A DNA stretch of 64,000 nucleotides from Rostrohypoxylon terebratum (GCA_022497145.1 MU385855.1:1178001-1242000), one strand, 5' to 3'; positions 35,614 to 47,251 are shown, numbered from the stretch's first letter. Program-made: numbers and translations. Notes: generated from the letters alone by a model not told the origin.

Positions 35614-36264
35614 GTTGCCGGTGTGTGAAGCTTATATCGTTGTAGTTGTTGTGGATTGAATGTAGATGTGTCGAGGGTTGTTGTTCGGAAAGCTGAATTG
35701 TATATCGATTAACTGGACAAGATGCAAGGCTGGGCTACAGCTTCCTAAATTACAAGACGTAGTTTGGTTTAGCAACCGCAAGGCAGCTCAAGAGCTTCGT
35801 CGCACCTCTCATTCGGCACTAGCGCAAATTCCCTTAGCTTCAGGCTTAGGTAAACTTGCAAGGGTGAGTCGGTGCTGTCGGTGGTAGCTCAGGTACAAAG
35901 ATACAAACATTTCTATGGCCATTGGCTCAAGCTTCGAACCCCATAATAGTTTAAGATCCCAGCAATTATTAAGTTAATAGGTTGAAGACGGCCAAGGCTG
36001 AGTCTGACGACAACATCTAGTAATCCGTAACTCTCATCACGATACCCCCAACAACTAGTCCAACTACTTCATTGCAGCGACCTCCTTTCCTTTATCCCGC
36101 AGTGCGAGTTTTCCAAACTCCAAATACAGCATACTCGATCCCGATTCCCGCGTTGTCGAACCAGCTCTTCGCTTCCGCCTACTCCAGGAGCCAGTCTCCT
36201 CCAATTCCCATCCATCTTCCGCAAGCTACACCTACATTCCGCCGCGCCCCTCGCCTCGCCCACG
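35614..36264. other. intergenic, divergent promoter region
   Basis: 650 nt between the starts of PRE5 (-) and VPS55 (+). The 200 nt upstream of VPS55 are C/T-rich (CTCCAATTCCCATCC type), consistent with a fungal 5' leader. No gene is seen. Confidence 0.5.
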
Positions 36265-36801
36265 ATGCCGACCGCGGGGCTCAAGACCATCATCGCGCTG
36301 TCGTTCGTCCTCGCGATCGGCTTCCTGCTCGTTATCCTCTCCTGCGCGCTGTACAAGGTCTACTACCCGCTACTCGTCGTCGCCACCTACGTGTTGGCGC
36401 CCGTGCCCAACTGGATTGCCAGCCGCTGCGCGAACCCCGATGACTTTGTTGAGAGCACCGGAAATGGCATAATGGATCTAGGCCGCTTCTGCACGGGATT
36501 TATGGTTGTTATGGGGATTGGTAAGCCTTCTCCGTCGATTCAATCTATTATTTCCGGCTTCATCCTACGGGGGCACGAGCGCATTACGCGTACAGACGCA
36601 AATATGATATATATGGATAATACTTGAAGAGCACTATTTACTAACATATTATCTCTCTAATTTCTAGCCTTGCCAGCTGTCCTAGCGCACTCTGCTCTGA
36701 TCGGCATCCCGGCGATGATCATGTGCATTATCGGAGGACTTCTGATCTACGGGACTATCATCTCGTTCGGCATGTTCTTCCAGGAGGAGCAAGAGTTTTA
36801 A
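36265..36801 (+). CDS. VPS55: vacuolar protein sorting protein 55 (LEPROT family)
   Basis: Two exons (36265-36520, 36668-36801) give 129 aa with four membrane spans: IIALSFVLAIGFLLVILSCA, YYPLLVVATYVLAPVPNWIA, DLGRFCTGFMVVMGIGALPA and a C-terminal AMIMCIIGGLLIYGTIISFG. The codon split G/CC restores GIALPAVLAHSALIG. The length matches yeast Vps55 (140 aa) and human LEPROT (131 aa). It acts with Vps68 in late-endosome to vacuole traffic. The family signature CANPDDF is present at the second loop. Confidence 0.95.
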
Positions 36802-37318
36802 ATGAGTTGGTCTCGTCACGAGCACGGCGAATACCCGGGACTACGCAAATCGGAAGTGAGCAAAGGGCAAATGGTCAATTTGTGTCGTTGTAATAATATG
36901 TGCGTACCATGCGAATTCAACGGAGTGAAGACAAGGTTTATTACTACTACCTGGGTTGGCATAGGTTGTGATTTTTCGGAGCATCATTGAAGACTTCTTG
37001 AGTGTTGCATTGTCTCTATTATATCGGGACATTCCATACGATGTCAACTATGCTTATGTGAATTCCTTCGTTTGCTTTCGATCTTGGTTATATTAACCTC
37101 GCTTATCGCCTAGAAGCATGATATATAGAGCAGTGTTGAAAATCCTAATACCATGCCCTCTTTCTCAACATTTGTGATACACATAACCTTGGCGCCGTAT
37201 CCTTCAAAACCCAGGTCCCGCGTACCTCATGATGCTTACCCCCAATTTCCCTAGGAATAAAAGTACATATGCCTCAAGCTCCAATCTCACCCTAAGCGAC
37301 TGTCTAGCCGACTACCTC
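36802..37318. other. intergenic, convergent 3' ends
   Basis: About 520 nt between VPS55 (+) and GYP7 (-). Nothing beyond AT-rich 3' flanks is seen. Confidence 0.5.
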
Positions 37319-39879
37319 CTAGGTAGCTTCGGTCGCAACACCACTACGCTTCTTTCGAGCATGCGGTATAACCTCTATATTCCTGCTCAACAATTTGCGT
37401 AACTCGGGGGTTATTGTCTTTTTCGTCTGCTCGGGAGCTTTCCCGTTATTAGTCCCTGGCTGCGGAGACGCTCCTGAAGACCTTGAGGGAGATGTTGAGT
37501 CGGGAGACGGTGAATCTTTCTGAACTCTCGGTGCTGGAAAGTTCTGTTTCTTGTCTATAGCTTCTATCAACCGGTTGAAACGGCGGAATAATGCTTCTGC
37601 TCGGATTAAAATCATTTCTAGGTCCATCGTGTTTGACAATTCGTTAACTAAAAATATTGTTAGACGTAAATATTCTCGGGTGGATGATTCTAGAAAACTT
37701 ACCATATTTAAGAACCTCGTCGAAATGTTTCAGATGTATCATGATTACATCTCTGTGCTTCTCTAAAATAGCCAGAGCAATGAATAAGTGGAAGCTGCTG
37801 CTTAGGTAATCCGTCCAGAGAACTTCCCATAGGTGTAAGACATCCATCCACTTGAACTCCCGTTTATACCAGACGAGCAGCATGCGGAAGAAAAAGAAAA
37901 AGTTGGTGCTGTCAGCAGACTGCAGATGAGCATATAGCTTCGGGTCCATGAAGTGGACTAGGTGGTCGAGCGCAAGGAGCTGGTTTCGCATGCCAGACTG
38001 ATCGCGAAGGAAATTTCGCTCCATGCGTTCCATGAAGCGCTGGAAGCCCCAGAAAGCAATCGCATCGTCTTGCATGACAGCATATATCGGCGCAAGCAAA
38101 TCGGACATCCCCTGAACGTAACCGAGATCTTTGTTGTACTCATTGTAAGTGAGAAGCATGTCCTTCATCTGTTCCATGTGCACATTGGTGCCGGCTTCAG
38201 CGAAGGGGGAGTCGGGATCGGGATGAGGAAGGTCTTCCCCAGCGAATATCGGGACCGTGCGATCAGTGCGATGCACATCCTTCTCTAGATACACAGTCAG
38301 TATGGCGATATTGCAGATTGAGATGATGAGACTTACCAATTCGGCACTTCTGTTCTCGCCACCATTCACCTTCCTCGCCTTCACCACCAAGGTCAACCAG
38401 CCTTTCCCACCAAGCACCTTTTAGTTTTACATACTCATCCCTAAGAGATGCTATTTGCGCTTTTCGCTCCTCGGCCGTGCTGTACCAATCGTACACTCCT
38501 AGCAGGAATAGCCAGGCCTCCTTTCGGACACCGTCATCTGCATCTAAACCGCCATGGAAGACTCGCTCTTTGACTTCGTCGATGGTAATTGCAAGACGTC
38601 CAGTTCTAGGGTCAAAAAAGCTGTCCCATTCCTTTTGTGTCACAGTTTTTCTTCGTTCCTCCAAAGACATGTTGCTTGTTTCTAGCAATTCGAACTCCCC
38701 AACGTCGGTATCTTCTAATTCCAAGACATCGCGAGCAGTCCAAATCCTTTGGTTTCGGTCTCTTTCGCTTTGCTCGGCCATACCCATAGCCCAGCGGGCG
38801 AGGTATATTCTAGCACTGTCAAATTCATCCTGTATCGTCTGGACCTCGGGATTTCTCATCAACCTCCGCACTTGGGGTGGAAGCTTTGGGTTGTCTATTA
38901 TGCCCTGCGCGGTTCTACGTGTGAACGTAGTAACTTTGCTGAACTTCTCCAGGATATTCCACCCCGTCTCCTTCACGAACTTCATAACAGGGTCCATACC
39001 CGCGTCATTCTGGCTGCTAGAGCTTGCTGCCGAACGTGCAGCACGAGTCGTTTGTAGGCCTTGAGAACTATCCCGCCGACCGATCGATGAAGGTGTGCTA
39101 GAAGTCAACTTCCCACCAAAGGCTTCACTATCCTCCTTGGTGGGTTCGACTAAGTAGATATTCGGCTCAGCACCACTCCTCTCGATCCGTACGTAGCGTT
39201 TTAGCCAGCGGAGGACCTCGTCGCCTCCCCAGAACATTTGTCCATTTTCACCAAATGGGTCAAAATTGTCCCTGGCTCGTTTCTTTTTCTGAAGTATTGT
39301 GGATTGACATTCGCTGTCGTGGAAGAACAAAGCCGGAAAGCTATCGCCGGCTCTGGTATTGATCACCACGGACCCAAACCACCACCCCAAACTCGGAGGT
39401 CGTACTAATAGGGAGTATATCGCGCTAACTGGTATTGCGAAGGCATAATGACCGATCGACCCCTTGTGAGTCGTCACGGTGGGAGGAGGTGGAACGAGAT
39501 AGCTCTGCTTTGGAGGAGAGTCGGCATCGATGAGGTCGACTTTGACATAGATACTCGCAGCGTCGCCGAGAGAACTTTCAGGTAACCAAGCAAGCAGGAG
39601 ATCTGCAGAGGCTGGAGAGTTTGAGCTTTTAGAGGATGATGATGTAGGTCGTTCGCCATGAGGTCCTTTTTGTTGTAATAGTGCCATGTAGCCTGGGATA
39701 TTATCCTTTGCTGATGGAGTAGGATGGATGTAGACTTTGCTCTTAGAATACAGAAGCTTGACCCCTTTACCGGTCTCTGTATGTGTGATAGTATCATACT
39801 CGCCCTCTTCGTCGTCGCTGAGGGCGTAGAAGCTGCCCGTAGGCGAGCTGGCTCGACCCGGTGGGGGAGCTGATGTCAT
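37319..39879 (-). CDS. GYP7: Rab GTPase-activating protein Gyp7 (TBC domain)
   Basis: Three exons (39879-38337, 38284-37703, 37647-37319) give 817 aa. The N-terminal Rab-binding region carries VKLLYSKSKVYIHPTPSAKD, LLAWLPES and GGDEVLRWLKRYVRIERS. The TBC domain runs from about residue 450 with FHGGL and EAWLFLLGVYDW, and contains the arginine finger in DVHRTDR and the glutamine finger in GYVQGMSDLLAP, so it should be active. The C-terminal 100 residues are Ser/Pro-rich and probably disordered. Gyp7 accelerates GTP hydrolysis by Ypt7 (vacuolar Rab7). I start at MTSAPPPG (39879); an in-frame ATG at 40167 would add about 95 residues with no family resemblance. Confidence 0.94.
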
Positions 39880-41237
39880 GGCGGGGTGTGGTGCTATCCA
39901 ACACCCGGAAGAGGTGGAAGCTGGAAGTTGAAAGTTGAAAGTTGAAAATTGGCGAGGTGAAGATTTCGAGATGGTAAGGATTAACTGGGCTGCTGGGGCT
40001 TTGACCCCTGACAAAAATATAATTCGTGTCTGCGATCCTTTGAAGCTAATTTTGCAAAGGAAGGCACGAACATGTGAGCGTATGAAGTTAAAAGTTTGGG
40101 GGTGGTCTGGTGTTGAATAAGACAGCAGTTGCCGGCTCATGGGCTCATGTGCCCCGCCACTCGCCAATCCTTATCCTCAACCTTGGAGAATCCACTAATT
40201 AACCCACTATTTGTATTGTATCTGTGTGTAGCTTGTAAGAGCCCGGGAGAGCCCTCAACCTTCTGGAATGTCCGCTAAGATTCGCTAGAATTCACTAAAG
40301 ATTCTGCACTAAGACCTGCAGCATTAGCTCGCAATTGCCCAGTCATCCGCAAACCATTCCATCCGTCACTCCATTTTGGGGGCTGAGGAGAATTGGCGTG
40401 ACGAATCAGACCTGTGATATTATCTATTGCCAAAATATAGAAATGAACATGTAGTTATGCAATATTTGGAATCAATACCAACAACTCGTAACTAAGACGA
40501 ACAGGAGATTTTCCTAAATATATCTATAAGTATCTATACAATATTATCCCGCACTGTATTTGTTTATCCAAAATCCTCTTTGACGCAGGGATGAGGTTAC
40601 GAAGTTCGTTGGCAACGTTGCGAGGCCTACGCATATTGAACACGCAATTCGAAAATAGGCAACAGTATTATTATGTCCACTTCCATTACCTACCACCTAA
40701 CACGAACACTAACACTAACACTTGAAGCGTATGTGCACAGGAGGCAAGAACCGCGCCATCCAATGCAATGCTTCCATGCCGCTCTTCATCCATCTCCATC
40801 TCGGCGGCTAGATCCCGTAACCAACTAGTGCGGCGTAGTTTATAATCCCATTCATTTCATCTCTGCCTGCCAACCCCCTCTATCCTCGTAATTAGTTGCC
40901 TAAAGTGATGTTACTATAGTCGTGGCCGTGGTCATGGTCATGGTCATGTTCGCCAATTATTCGGATGCGGGACCCAAGGCAAAGGATGCCGAAATCGAGC
41001 GGACCGGGGGGAAACAAGGGGGCGCAGCTGTCCATAGCGCCGTAATATTGCATCGCAACAATATCTGCATTCACGCCCTAATCGCCGTGATCTTGGCCTT
41101 CGGTATAGCCTCATTGCCCCTTACCACAACCCCCAACTTCAGCATAGGCAGAATGGTGCTGACCTAGCTCCACTTACCCAACCCACTCGACGGAATGCCT
41201 CGTAGTCCCAAGCAACTCCCTTGACATCGGATTATTA
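39880..41237. other. intergenic
   Basis: About 1.4 kb between the GYP7 start and the MSO1 stop, both on the minus strand. It holds GGTCATGGTCATGGTCAT repeats near 40930 and ACACTAACACTAACACT near 40705. Small frames around 40900-41170 have no recognisable content. No gene is supported. Confidence 0.5.
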
Positions 41238-42047
41238 TCATCTCATCCTCGGCCCGCTCGGCAGCCCACCGCCTTGCGGCCGTCTTCCCGCGGATCGGCC
41301 CCCGCTCCCTGCTCCATTGTAATCAGCTTCATTAGTCGTCCAGGGTGAATTCGCCGCCATGAACGGTCGTGGGCTCTCATTCCTACCTCCATCGTACATG
41401 CCTCCCGGCGCGAACCTATCCTCGTACCCACCTCCTCCCTGCTGCGGCGGCGGATTGAACGGCCCGCTACCGGCGGGACTCGCCGTCCGCGAGCCGCCGA
41501 ATAACCGCTGCTTCAACCGGTCCTGCGCGGAGCCCCCCGTCGCCGGCGGTGCCGTCCCCGTGTCCCTAGCGTACCCGGCGTTTTGGTAGCTGCCCGCTCT
41601 CTGACTCGGCAGCGGGCGTGCGGGCACGTCGTCGTTCCTCAGGAGATTAGTACTACTGCTACTACCCCTCTGATCCGCCACCCTCGCCGCGGGCGGCGCG
41701 CCCCTACCTCTCCTCAAGCTCTGCGCGTCCTGCGGCTGCGCCACCGGATTATTATCCCACAGCGAGCTCAATCCGCCGCCCTGAGGTTGCTGCGTCAGAC
41801 CGCCGTACCTGCTTCCCACGGCCGAAGGCTGGGCGTACACCGCCGCGACGGGAGGGGGGGCTTTCGGGTCCGGGGGCAGCCAGCCGGGGAGCGGCTGGCC
41901 CTTCTCCGCGTAGTAGGAGCGCAGCACCCGACACACGTGGGTGTCGTCCTCGGTGTCGCCGTCGGCTTCGCTGTTGAGGAAGGTGCGTTGCAGGTTCGAG
42001 ATCTTGGAGCTCGTCGCGCCGACGATGTTGCTGTACCACGCCGACAT
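41238..42047 (-). CDS. Mso1-like protein, Sec1-binding exocytosis factor
   Basis: A single exon of 269 aa. The first 60 residues (WYSNIVGATSSKISNLQRTF, then DDTHVCRVLRSYYAEKGQPL and PGWLPPDP) match the Mso1 Sec1-binding domain. This domain clamps the SM protein Sec1 onto SNARE complexes at the plasma membrane. The rest is a Gly/Pro/Arg-rich disordered tail ending in GLPSGPRMR, also usual in filamentous fungi. The gene is strongly G+C rich, which produces long spurious frames on the other strand. Confidence 0.88.
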   Translation of the reverse strand: MSAWYSNIVGATSSKISNLQRTFLNSEADGDTEDDTHVCRVLRSYYAEKGQPLPGWLPPDPKAPPPVAAVYAQPSAVGSRYGGLTQQPQGGGLSSLWDNNPVAQPQDAQSLRRGRGAPPAARVADQRGSSSSTNLLRNDDVPARPLPSQRAGSYQNAGYARDTGTAPPATGGSAQDRLKQRLFGGSRTASPAGSGPFNPPPQQGGGGYEDRFAPGGMYDGGRNESPRPFMAANSPWTTNEADYNGAGSGGRSAGRRPQGGGLPSGPRMR

Positions 42048-42932
42048 GGCTGCGGTGCCGCGGCGGACACGTAGTTATGGCAGGGGCGGCTGCGAGTTTG
42101 GGATTGGGTAGGTTCGAGACGGGTGTGATTTATGCGTGTCTTATTTCGAGGATTCGTTCGAATTGAGTAAGTGCCGTAAGCGTCTACGTAGTATTAAGTC
42201 GAATACAAGGTAGGTAGAGGTAGGTATTAGATTTAGAGCAGAAAAGGGGGCAAATTGTTCTAGAAAAGGAGTCGAGTTAATAAAGTCTTGGGTGAGTGTG
42301 GTTCGTGGAAGAAGGGGAAAAAAGGGTTCTGAGGAATGCGTTTCAAAAAAAGGTGCCTGGGTTTTGGTAAGAATGATTAACATCAATGCGCCAAACCTTG
42401 GGAACTCACTTGGTGGATAAAATGATAAATGCAGTGGTCCAGTGGATGACGGTGGCAGCTGCAGCGGAGATGCCCCGCCAAACTAGCAAGTCATTAGCAG
42501 GTCATATCCCCTGGACTCCCCTGAATGCTACCCAAAACGCTAGAAATGACCCAATTATCACTTCTAAGGCTTCCAGTTCACTACCAGATCCGTCCCAGAT
42601 CCGACCACTTGAATTGACAAATAAGAGGAAAAGAGAAAACCACGAATTAAAAAAGATATCCATATCATCCATATATGTAGTTTAACCTGTCACTTGTCTC
42701 TCGAGATATACTGCATTTGATTCGGAAGAAACCGTGAGACTTTGCCTGCAACTTTGCCTGTTGCTATGTTATCTACATATATGAACCTCAGGCTAAAAAG
42801 GTTCATAAGATACCTGAGTACAACATCGAACCAAGTATCATCATAGAGGGTATCAAGAAGTGTCGAATGCAATGAAGGTGCCGGATGCTCCCAAGAACGA
42901 GTTCATGCCAGTAGTTACCAGCGAGTTGTCTT
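42048..42932. other. intergenic between MSO1 and MAK16
   Basis: About 890 nt carrying the MSO1 promoter and MAK16 3' flank. No gene is supported; a frame at 42386-42685 has no family resemblance. Confidence 0.45.
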
Positions 42933-44088
42933 CTAGAAGGCCAGCTCATCCCTATGTCGCTCAAACTCGTGCTCATGTTCGATCTCCTTTCCACGTCGAG
43001 CTGTCTTCTTCGGCTTGGCACGGATGACACGAGCTCGTTTTCGCTTCTCGCCGACTGCCTTCTTAGCAGACTCTTCCTCGCTCTCCTCAGATTCGGACTC
43101 ATCCTCCTTATCAGATTCATCGCTTCCTAGCCAGTCCTCGATATCCTCGAGGTCATCTTCAGACTCGTCAAAATCACTGACATATTCGACAGCTCCGTCC
43201 TCTTCCTCTTGCTCATACTCGGCTTCATTCTCGTCTTCGTCTTCGTCTTCGTCTTCATCTTCATCCTCGTCTTCGATGCCCTTGTCGAGGTCCTTATCTC
43301 TTGTACCTTCACCCTCACGCTCCATGGCATTGAGCACCTTCTTCCAGATAGTTTCGCTAACATTAAGAGGTTGATCGCCATAGGCGCCCTCACGCAGTCT
43401 CTGCATAAGTTCTCGCTCGATCGTGCGCTCTAACTTAGCAGCAGCCTCAGCCTTGCGTTCTCTGGTGTCTTCTCGTCGTCTGATTTTAGGCGCTAGCTTC
43501 GGTACGAGCTTCTCGCCTAGACGCTCTTCTTCCTTAGCAAGCCTTCTCATCCGTATTGCCACTTGCGTAAGTCTGGTAACTCGTTGTTTCGCCTTGTGGA
43601 TCAAGAACTTGGGCCAGTATATAAGCTGTTCATCGATCTGTTTTAGGGCGGTGGCATAGTTCTGGGATAACTTGATTCTTTGCCATAACTTCGCTGGCGT
43701 GTGTGCTCGCTCCTATATCAAGTCAGCAAAGGCAAGCGGGTTGAAGATAACATGGGTGCACCAACGATTGTCTTCATGTAAAGGTATAAGGTTCCCTTCG
43801 TAGGGTGTGCTCGAACGGTAGCATAACGAGAGTTGGCAAGAGGACATGATTGTCTATTGCAGAGACCTGTCACATTGTACCTGGGTAATTCTCAGTATGG
43901 GTTTGCAAAGCTTTATTCTAGAGTCTGCCCTTACTCATTTCGACAGAATGTCTTTTCTTTCGTAGTTCTAGGAATTTCGTTAATATTTGTAGTCGAGGAT
44001 CAAAATTTGCGACAGACTGATGAGCTCACTTTAGCTTGAAACTGCAAAATTGTTTGTCGATAACTTGCCAAATGATTTCGTCCGACAT
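42933..44088 (-). CDS. MAK16: ribosome biogenesis protein MAK16
   Basis: Four exons (44088-44030, 43967-43935, 43880-43766, 43712-42933) encode 328 aa. The second exon is only 33 nt. The joined N-terminus reads MSDEIIWQVIDKQFCSFKLK, then TFCRNEYNVTGLCNRQSCPL, containing the conserved Cys set (Cys in FCSFK, FCRNE, GLCNRQSC) that binds an Fe-S cluster or zinc in the family. Next come LANSRYATVRAHPTKGTLYL and IERAHTPAKLWQRIKL. The second half has a long acidic block (EDEDEDEDED, DESESEESEEE) and a basic C-terminal end (KRKRARVIRAKPKKTARRGK), likely nuclear/nucleolar localisation. MAK16 is required for 60S ribosomal subunit maturation. The third intron has an unusual GTTGGT donor. Confidence 0.95.
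43231..43276 (-). repeat. hexanucleotide-like GAAGAC/GACGAA repeat encoding an acidic run
   Basis: TCGTCT repeated on the plus strand inside MAK16 encodes the Asp-Glu run on the minus strand. It is coding low complexity. Confidence 0.85.
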
Positions 44089-44586
44089 CTCGATCAGGTA
44101 TTGAAACAAATTTGGCAATTTGGCCTGCTGGCAAAGTATACGGTGTATATTAAACGTTGATGTTTGAATGAAGCAGCAAAGATGCGACTGCGTTTAGAAA
44201 TTCTTAGGAAGTTGTTAGGCTTGGAACTTTTCAAAAAATTCTGCCGCCGCAGGAGCGGGTCTTTAGTGGGTGAACTATCAAAAGCGGTCATCAAAAGTGG
44301 TTTAGCTTTATCTCATTATCGACCAATCAAAATGTGCATGATTATTTGTGCAATGCAGATTCATAAATACCTTCACGGTGTGGTGTATCGCTCTCACTCC
44401 TTAGTAACTCCTTCACGTTAAGCAAATATCAGGCTAAGATGCTTGGAGAGTTTTTCTTCACATGATGAATATCCCGAGACATCCTTGACTTTCATGACCC
44501 AGTGAGTTTCTACACGAGCTTTATTGTTGAATGGCTTTTACCATATAGTTCGGACTCCTTGTCGGAGTATAGTAAGAACATAACCC
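44089..44586. other. intergenic, divergent promoter region
   Basis: 500 nt between the starts of MAK16 (-) and MSS1 (+). No additional feature is seen. Confidence 0.45.
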
Positions 44587-46460
44587 ATGCATCGAGCCGT
44601 CAGGAGGTGCATGTTCACCTGTACGAGATGGCCTAGAAATATATTCTTATTGAGGCCGGCTCACTCGGTCATTCAGCAGCCTCTTACGTCTTCGATCAAT
44701 TTTGGGAATCCCAACCACCGCAATTTTGTCGATCATGGAGGGGTCTTTCCGCAACAAAATGCTTTTCAGCAGCGTGACGACACAATATATGCGTTGTCGA
44801 CAGCCGAAGGCAAGGCTGGCATTGCGGTAATTCGGATCTCGGGACCTTCGTGTAAATCTGTATGAGGTGATCAGTCTTATTTAATGGCATGAACTGATAT
44901 ATTTTTAAGATCTATCATGGACTTTGTCCGAGCAAACCTGTGCTCAAGCTTCGCTATGCCAGCGTTAGGACATTATACCATCCGGAATCAAGTGGATCGG
45001 AGATACTCGATTCGGAAGCATTGGTACTTTTCTTCCCGAACCCGAGGACAGTTACTGGGGACGATGTATTGGAATTACACGTGCACGGGGGCAGCGCAAC
45101 GGTGAAAGCTGTTCTCTCAGCAATTCCTAGGTGCACATCCGAAGGACCTATCCGATATGCCGAGCCCGGGGAATTCACCAAGCGTGCGTTTATTAACAAC
45201 CGGCTTGATTTAGCACAGGTTGAAGCCCTCAGCGAAACCCTTGCAGCGGAGACAGAGCAGCAGCGACGCGCAGCAGTTCGTGGCAGCAGTGGGTCTCTAG
45301 GGCGAACGTACGAGGATTGGCGTCAGCAGCTCTTGCGGGCCCGAGCCGAAATGGAAGCTCTCATCGACTTCTCGGAAGACCAGCACTTTGACGAATCGCC
45401 AACCTCTCTCGTTAGCAACGTAACAAAACAGGTTAAGGAAATCCTTCGGAGCATACACATCCACGAGGGGGCAAGTGAACGAAGCGAGCTCCTTCGTAAT
45501 GGCATAAAGATTGCGCTGGTGGGCCCGCCAAACGTAGGCAAAAGCTCCTTCATGAACCAGGTGGTCGGCAGGGAGGCGTCGATCGTGTCAGGGGAATCTG
45601 GTACGACACGGGATATCATCGAAGCAAATCTTGATATTCGAGGTTATTTATGTACATTTGCGGATACCGCCGGGTTCAGAAGTGCCGCCGGAAAGGATCA
45701 GGCGGGTCCTCGAGGATCCGAGGTCAAGATAGGTGCTATCGAGGAAGAAGGGATCCGCCGGGCGAGGGTCAAAGCCACACAATCTGATGTAATCATCGCG
45801 CTCGCCTCAATCGAACGAGATGCTCTAGGCAAACCCCAGATATGCTTCGACTCGGAGACTCTGAGGCTGGCTGCAGAATGTAAGGCGCGCCTTGTTGTGG
45901 TCAATAAGCGTGACGCTGTCGCCAATGACGAATTGCAGACACTTGTCCAACGGTTCGCGGACCAGGTTCTCAACAAGATCGCAGGGCTCGAGTCCGTTCG
46001 GCCGATACTCATCTCTTGTAAGGAGGCGCAAGATCTAAGTTCTGACCGTATCGACCCCGGGGGGATACGGGGGGTGACCGATCAGTTGGTGTCATCGTTC
46101 GCGAGTATGACATCTCTTCCCGCCACTCTGCAAGATCTCCATGGTGTTACAGAGCGTCAACGACAGCTTCTTGTGAAGTGCCGAGGCCATCTTGAGATTT
46201 ACCTAAAGAGTGTAGGTGATACGACTGATACGAGTGACGAAGGCATCGCCTCCGATGGCGTTGTTGAACCTGACGCCGATATCACGATGGCGGCCGAGCA
46301 CCTACGTTACGCCGCTAATTTTCTTGGGCGGATCACTGGTCGTGGAGAAGTCGGAGATGTGGAGGAGATCCTTGGCGTAATATTTGAAAAGTGAGTACCG
46401 ATGAGATCATGTCACCCGTGTTTCCAGCTAACTCAAGGCAGATTTTGTGTAGGAAAATGA
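44587..46460 (+). CDS. MSS1: mitochondrial tRNA modification GTPase (MnmE/GTPBP3/Mss1)
   Basis: Three exons (44587-44859, 44910-46390, 46442-46460) give 590 aa. The last exon is 19 nt and supplies only the tail FCVGK, restoring the conserved C-terminal cysteine motif of MnmE; reading through would end at ...GVIFEK. With Mto1 the enzyme installs the 5-carboxymethylaminomethyl group on wobble uridine of mitochondrial tRNAs. The Arg-rich N-terminus (MHRAVRRCMFTCTRWPRN) is a probable mitochondrial presequence. TIYALSTAEGKAGIAVIRIS and GDDVLELHVHGGSATVKAVL form the TrmE N-domain. The G domain has GPPNVGKSS (P-loop), SGTTRD, DTAGFR and NKRD. A second ATG (44611) is possible. Confidence 0.96.
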
Positions 46461-46908
46461 TTGAATAAAGATAAATATGTTATACAGAGATGTTACCAAA
46501 GAAGTGTGTTCGCCAATATCGCCGCCCAATGCTATTCTAAGTATGCTGGTGTATATGCTTTTCCCTTTCCGTCGTCAGATGTTTATCCATCCTCCATGCT
46601 ATGCCTGGTAATGATACATTTCTTGCAGTGATGCAAAGTCTATAAGTCTAATGGTATGATGTTTTTTTTCTTCCATCCCTCGTATCGTACAGTTCGTAAT
46701 GGTACAGTGGCGTAAATGCTGAAATGGTATTTGATGCAGTAACATAGGAAATCGTCTATAGCGTGTGAATACATCGCCATCACAGTCAATGCTTAGGCTG
46801 TTAGTTGGATGAAGGCGACGATATTATAGTTGGTCTGGTATCCGCGCGAGCGGCAAGAGATCCAACCGGTCTAGAGGTTGTTCGTCGCCACTAGGTCGCG
46901 TGGGGGTT
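46461..46908. other. intergenic, convergent 3' ends
   Basis: About 450 nt between MSS1 (+) and the repeat protein (-). No gene is seen. Confidence 0.45.
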
Positions 46909-47139
46909 TTAGTTGTAACCACTGCGGCCGAAGTTGACGAACAACCGGCTGTCTTCCTCGTCGCCGTCCTTGTTGTATCCACTGCGGCCGAAGCATCTCT
47001 TGTCGTCGTCGGAGTCGTCCTTGTTGTAGCCGCTGCGCCCAAAGTTGCGCTTGTTGTCTTCGTTGTCACCGTCCTTGTTGTATCCGCTTCGGCCGAAGTT
47101 GGCCATGGGAGAGGAAGAGACGGAAGTGAAGCCGGCCAT
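46909..47139 (-). CDS. small tandem-repeat protein, (N/C)FGRSGYNKD repeats, unknown function
   Basis: A single exon of 76 aa. Four copies of (N/C)FGRSGYN(KD) occur at residues 14-23, 32-41, 49-58 and 69-76, separated by acidic spacers (GDNEDN, DSDDD, GDEEDS). Lys-Arg stands directly before the second and third copies, and Ser-Arg-Leu-Phe-Val before the last. There is no signal peptide or membrane span. Evidence for a real, strongly expressed gene: a CACAATGGCC start context, a TATATAA box about 115 nt upstream, a long A/C/T-rich leader, and almost exclusively C- or G-ending codons (AAC, AAG, GAC, TAC, TTC, GGC). Repeat, acidic spacer and KR resemble fungal repeat-type peptide precursors (dikaritin or pheromone style), but those carry a secretion signal. 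I do not recognise the family. A stress or hydrophilic structural protein is an alternative. Confidence 0.72.
   Translation of the reverse strand: MAGFTSVSSSPMANFGRSGYNKDGDNEDNKRNFGRSGYNKDDSDDDKRCFGRSGYNKDGDEEDSRLFVNFGRSGYN
46912..47100 (-). repeat. imperfect tandem repeat, units of 54, 51 and 60 bp
   Basis: Four DNA copies of TTCGGCCGMAGYGGWTACAA type underlie the repeat protein. Spacing is 18, 17 and 20 codons, and copies differ mostly at third positions. Confidence 0.9.
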
Positions 47140-47251
47140 TGTGATGATTGGTGATTGTATGGGAAGTATGTTACTTGGTAGAATGGTTATAATCTTGAAG
47201 GTGGTGTTTGGTATGATGTTGAGGAGTAGTGTGGTGAGAGAGATGTTGTTT

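Noticed and set aside
41583..42074. Plus-strand Arg-rich open frame over MSO1
   Set aside because: Composition artefact of the G+C-rich MSO1 gene, whose N-terminal Sec1-binding domain is recognisable.
43015..43374. Plus-strand Ser-rich open frame
   Set aside because: It mirrors the acidic Glu/Asp codons of MAK16 on the other strand.
46900..47154. Plus-strand Val-rich repetitive frame over the repeat protein
   Set aside because: The minus strand has the better start context, TATA box, leader and biased codons; the plus frame is its complement.
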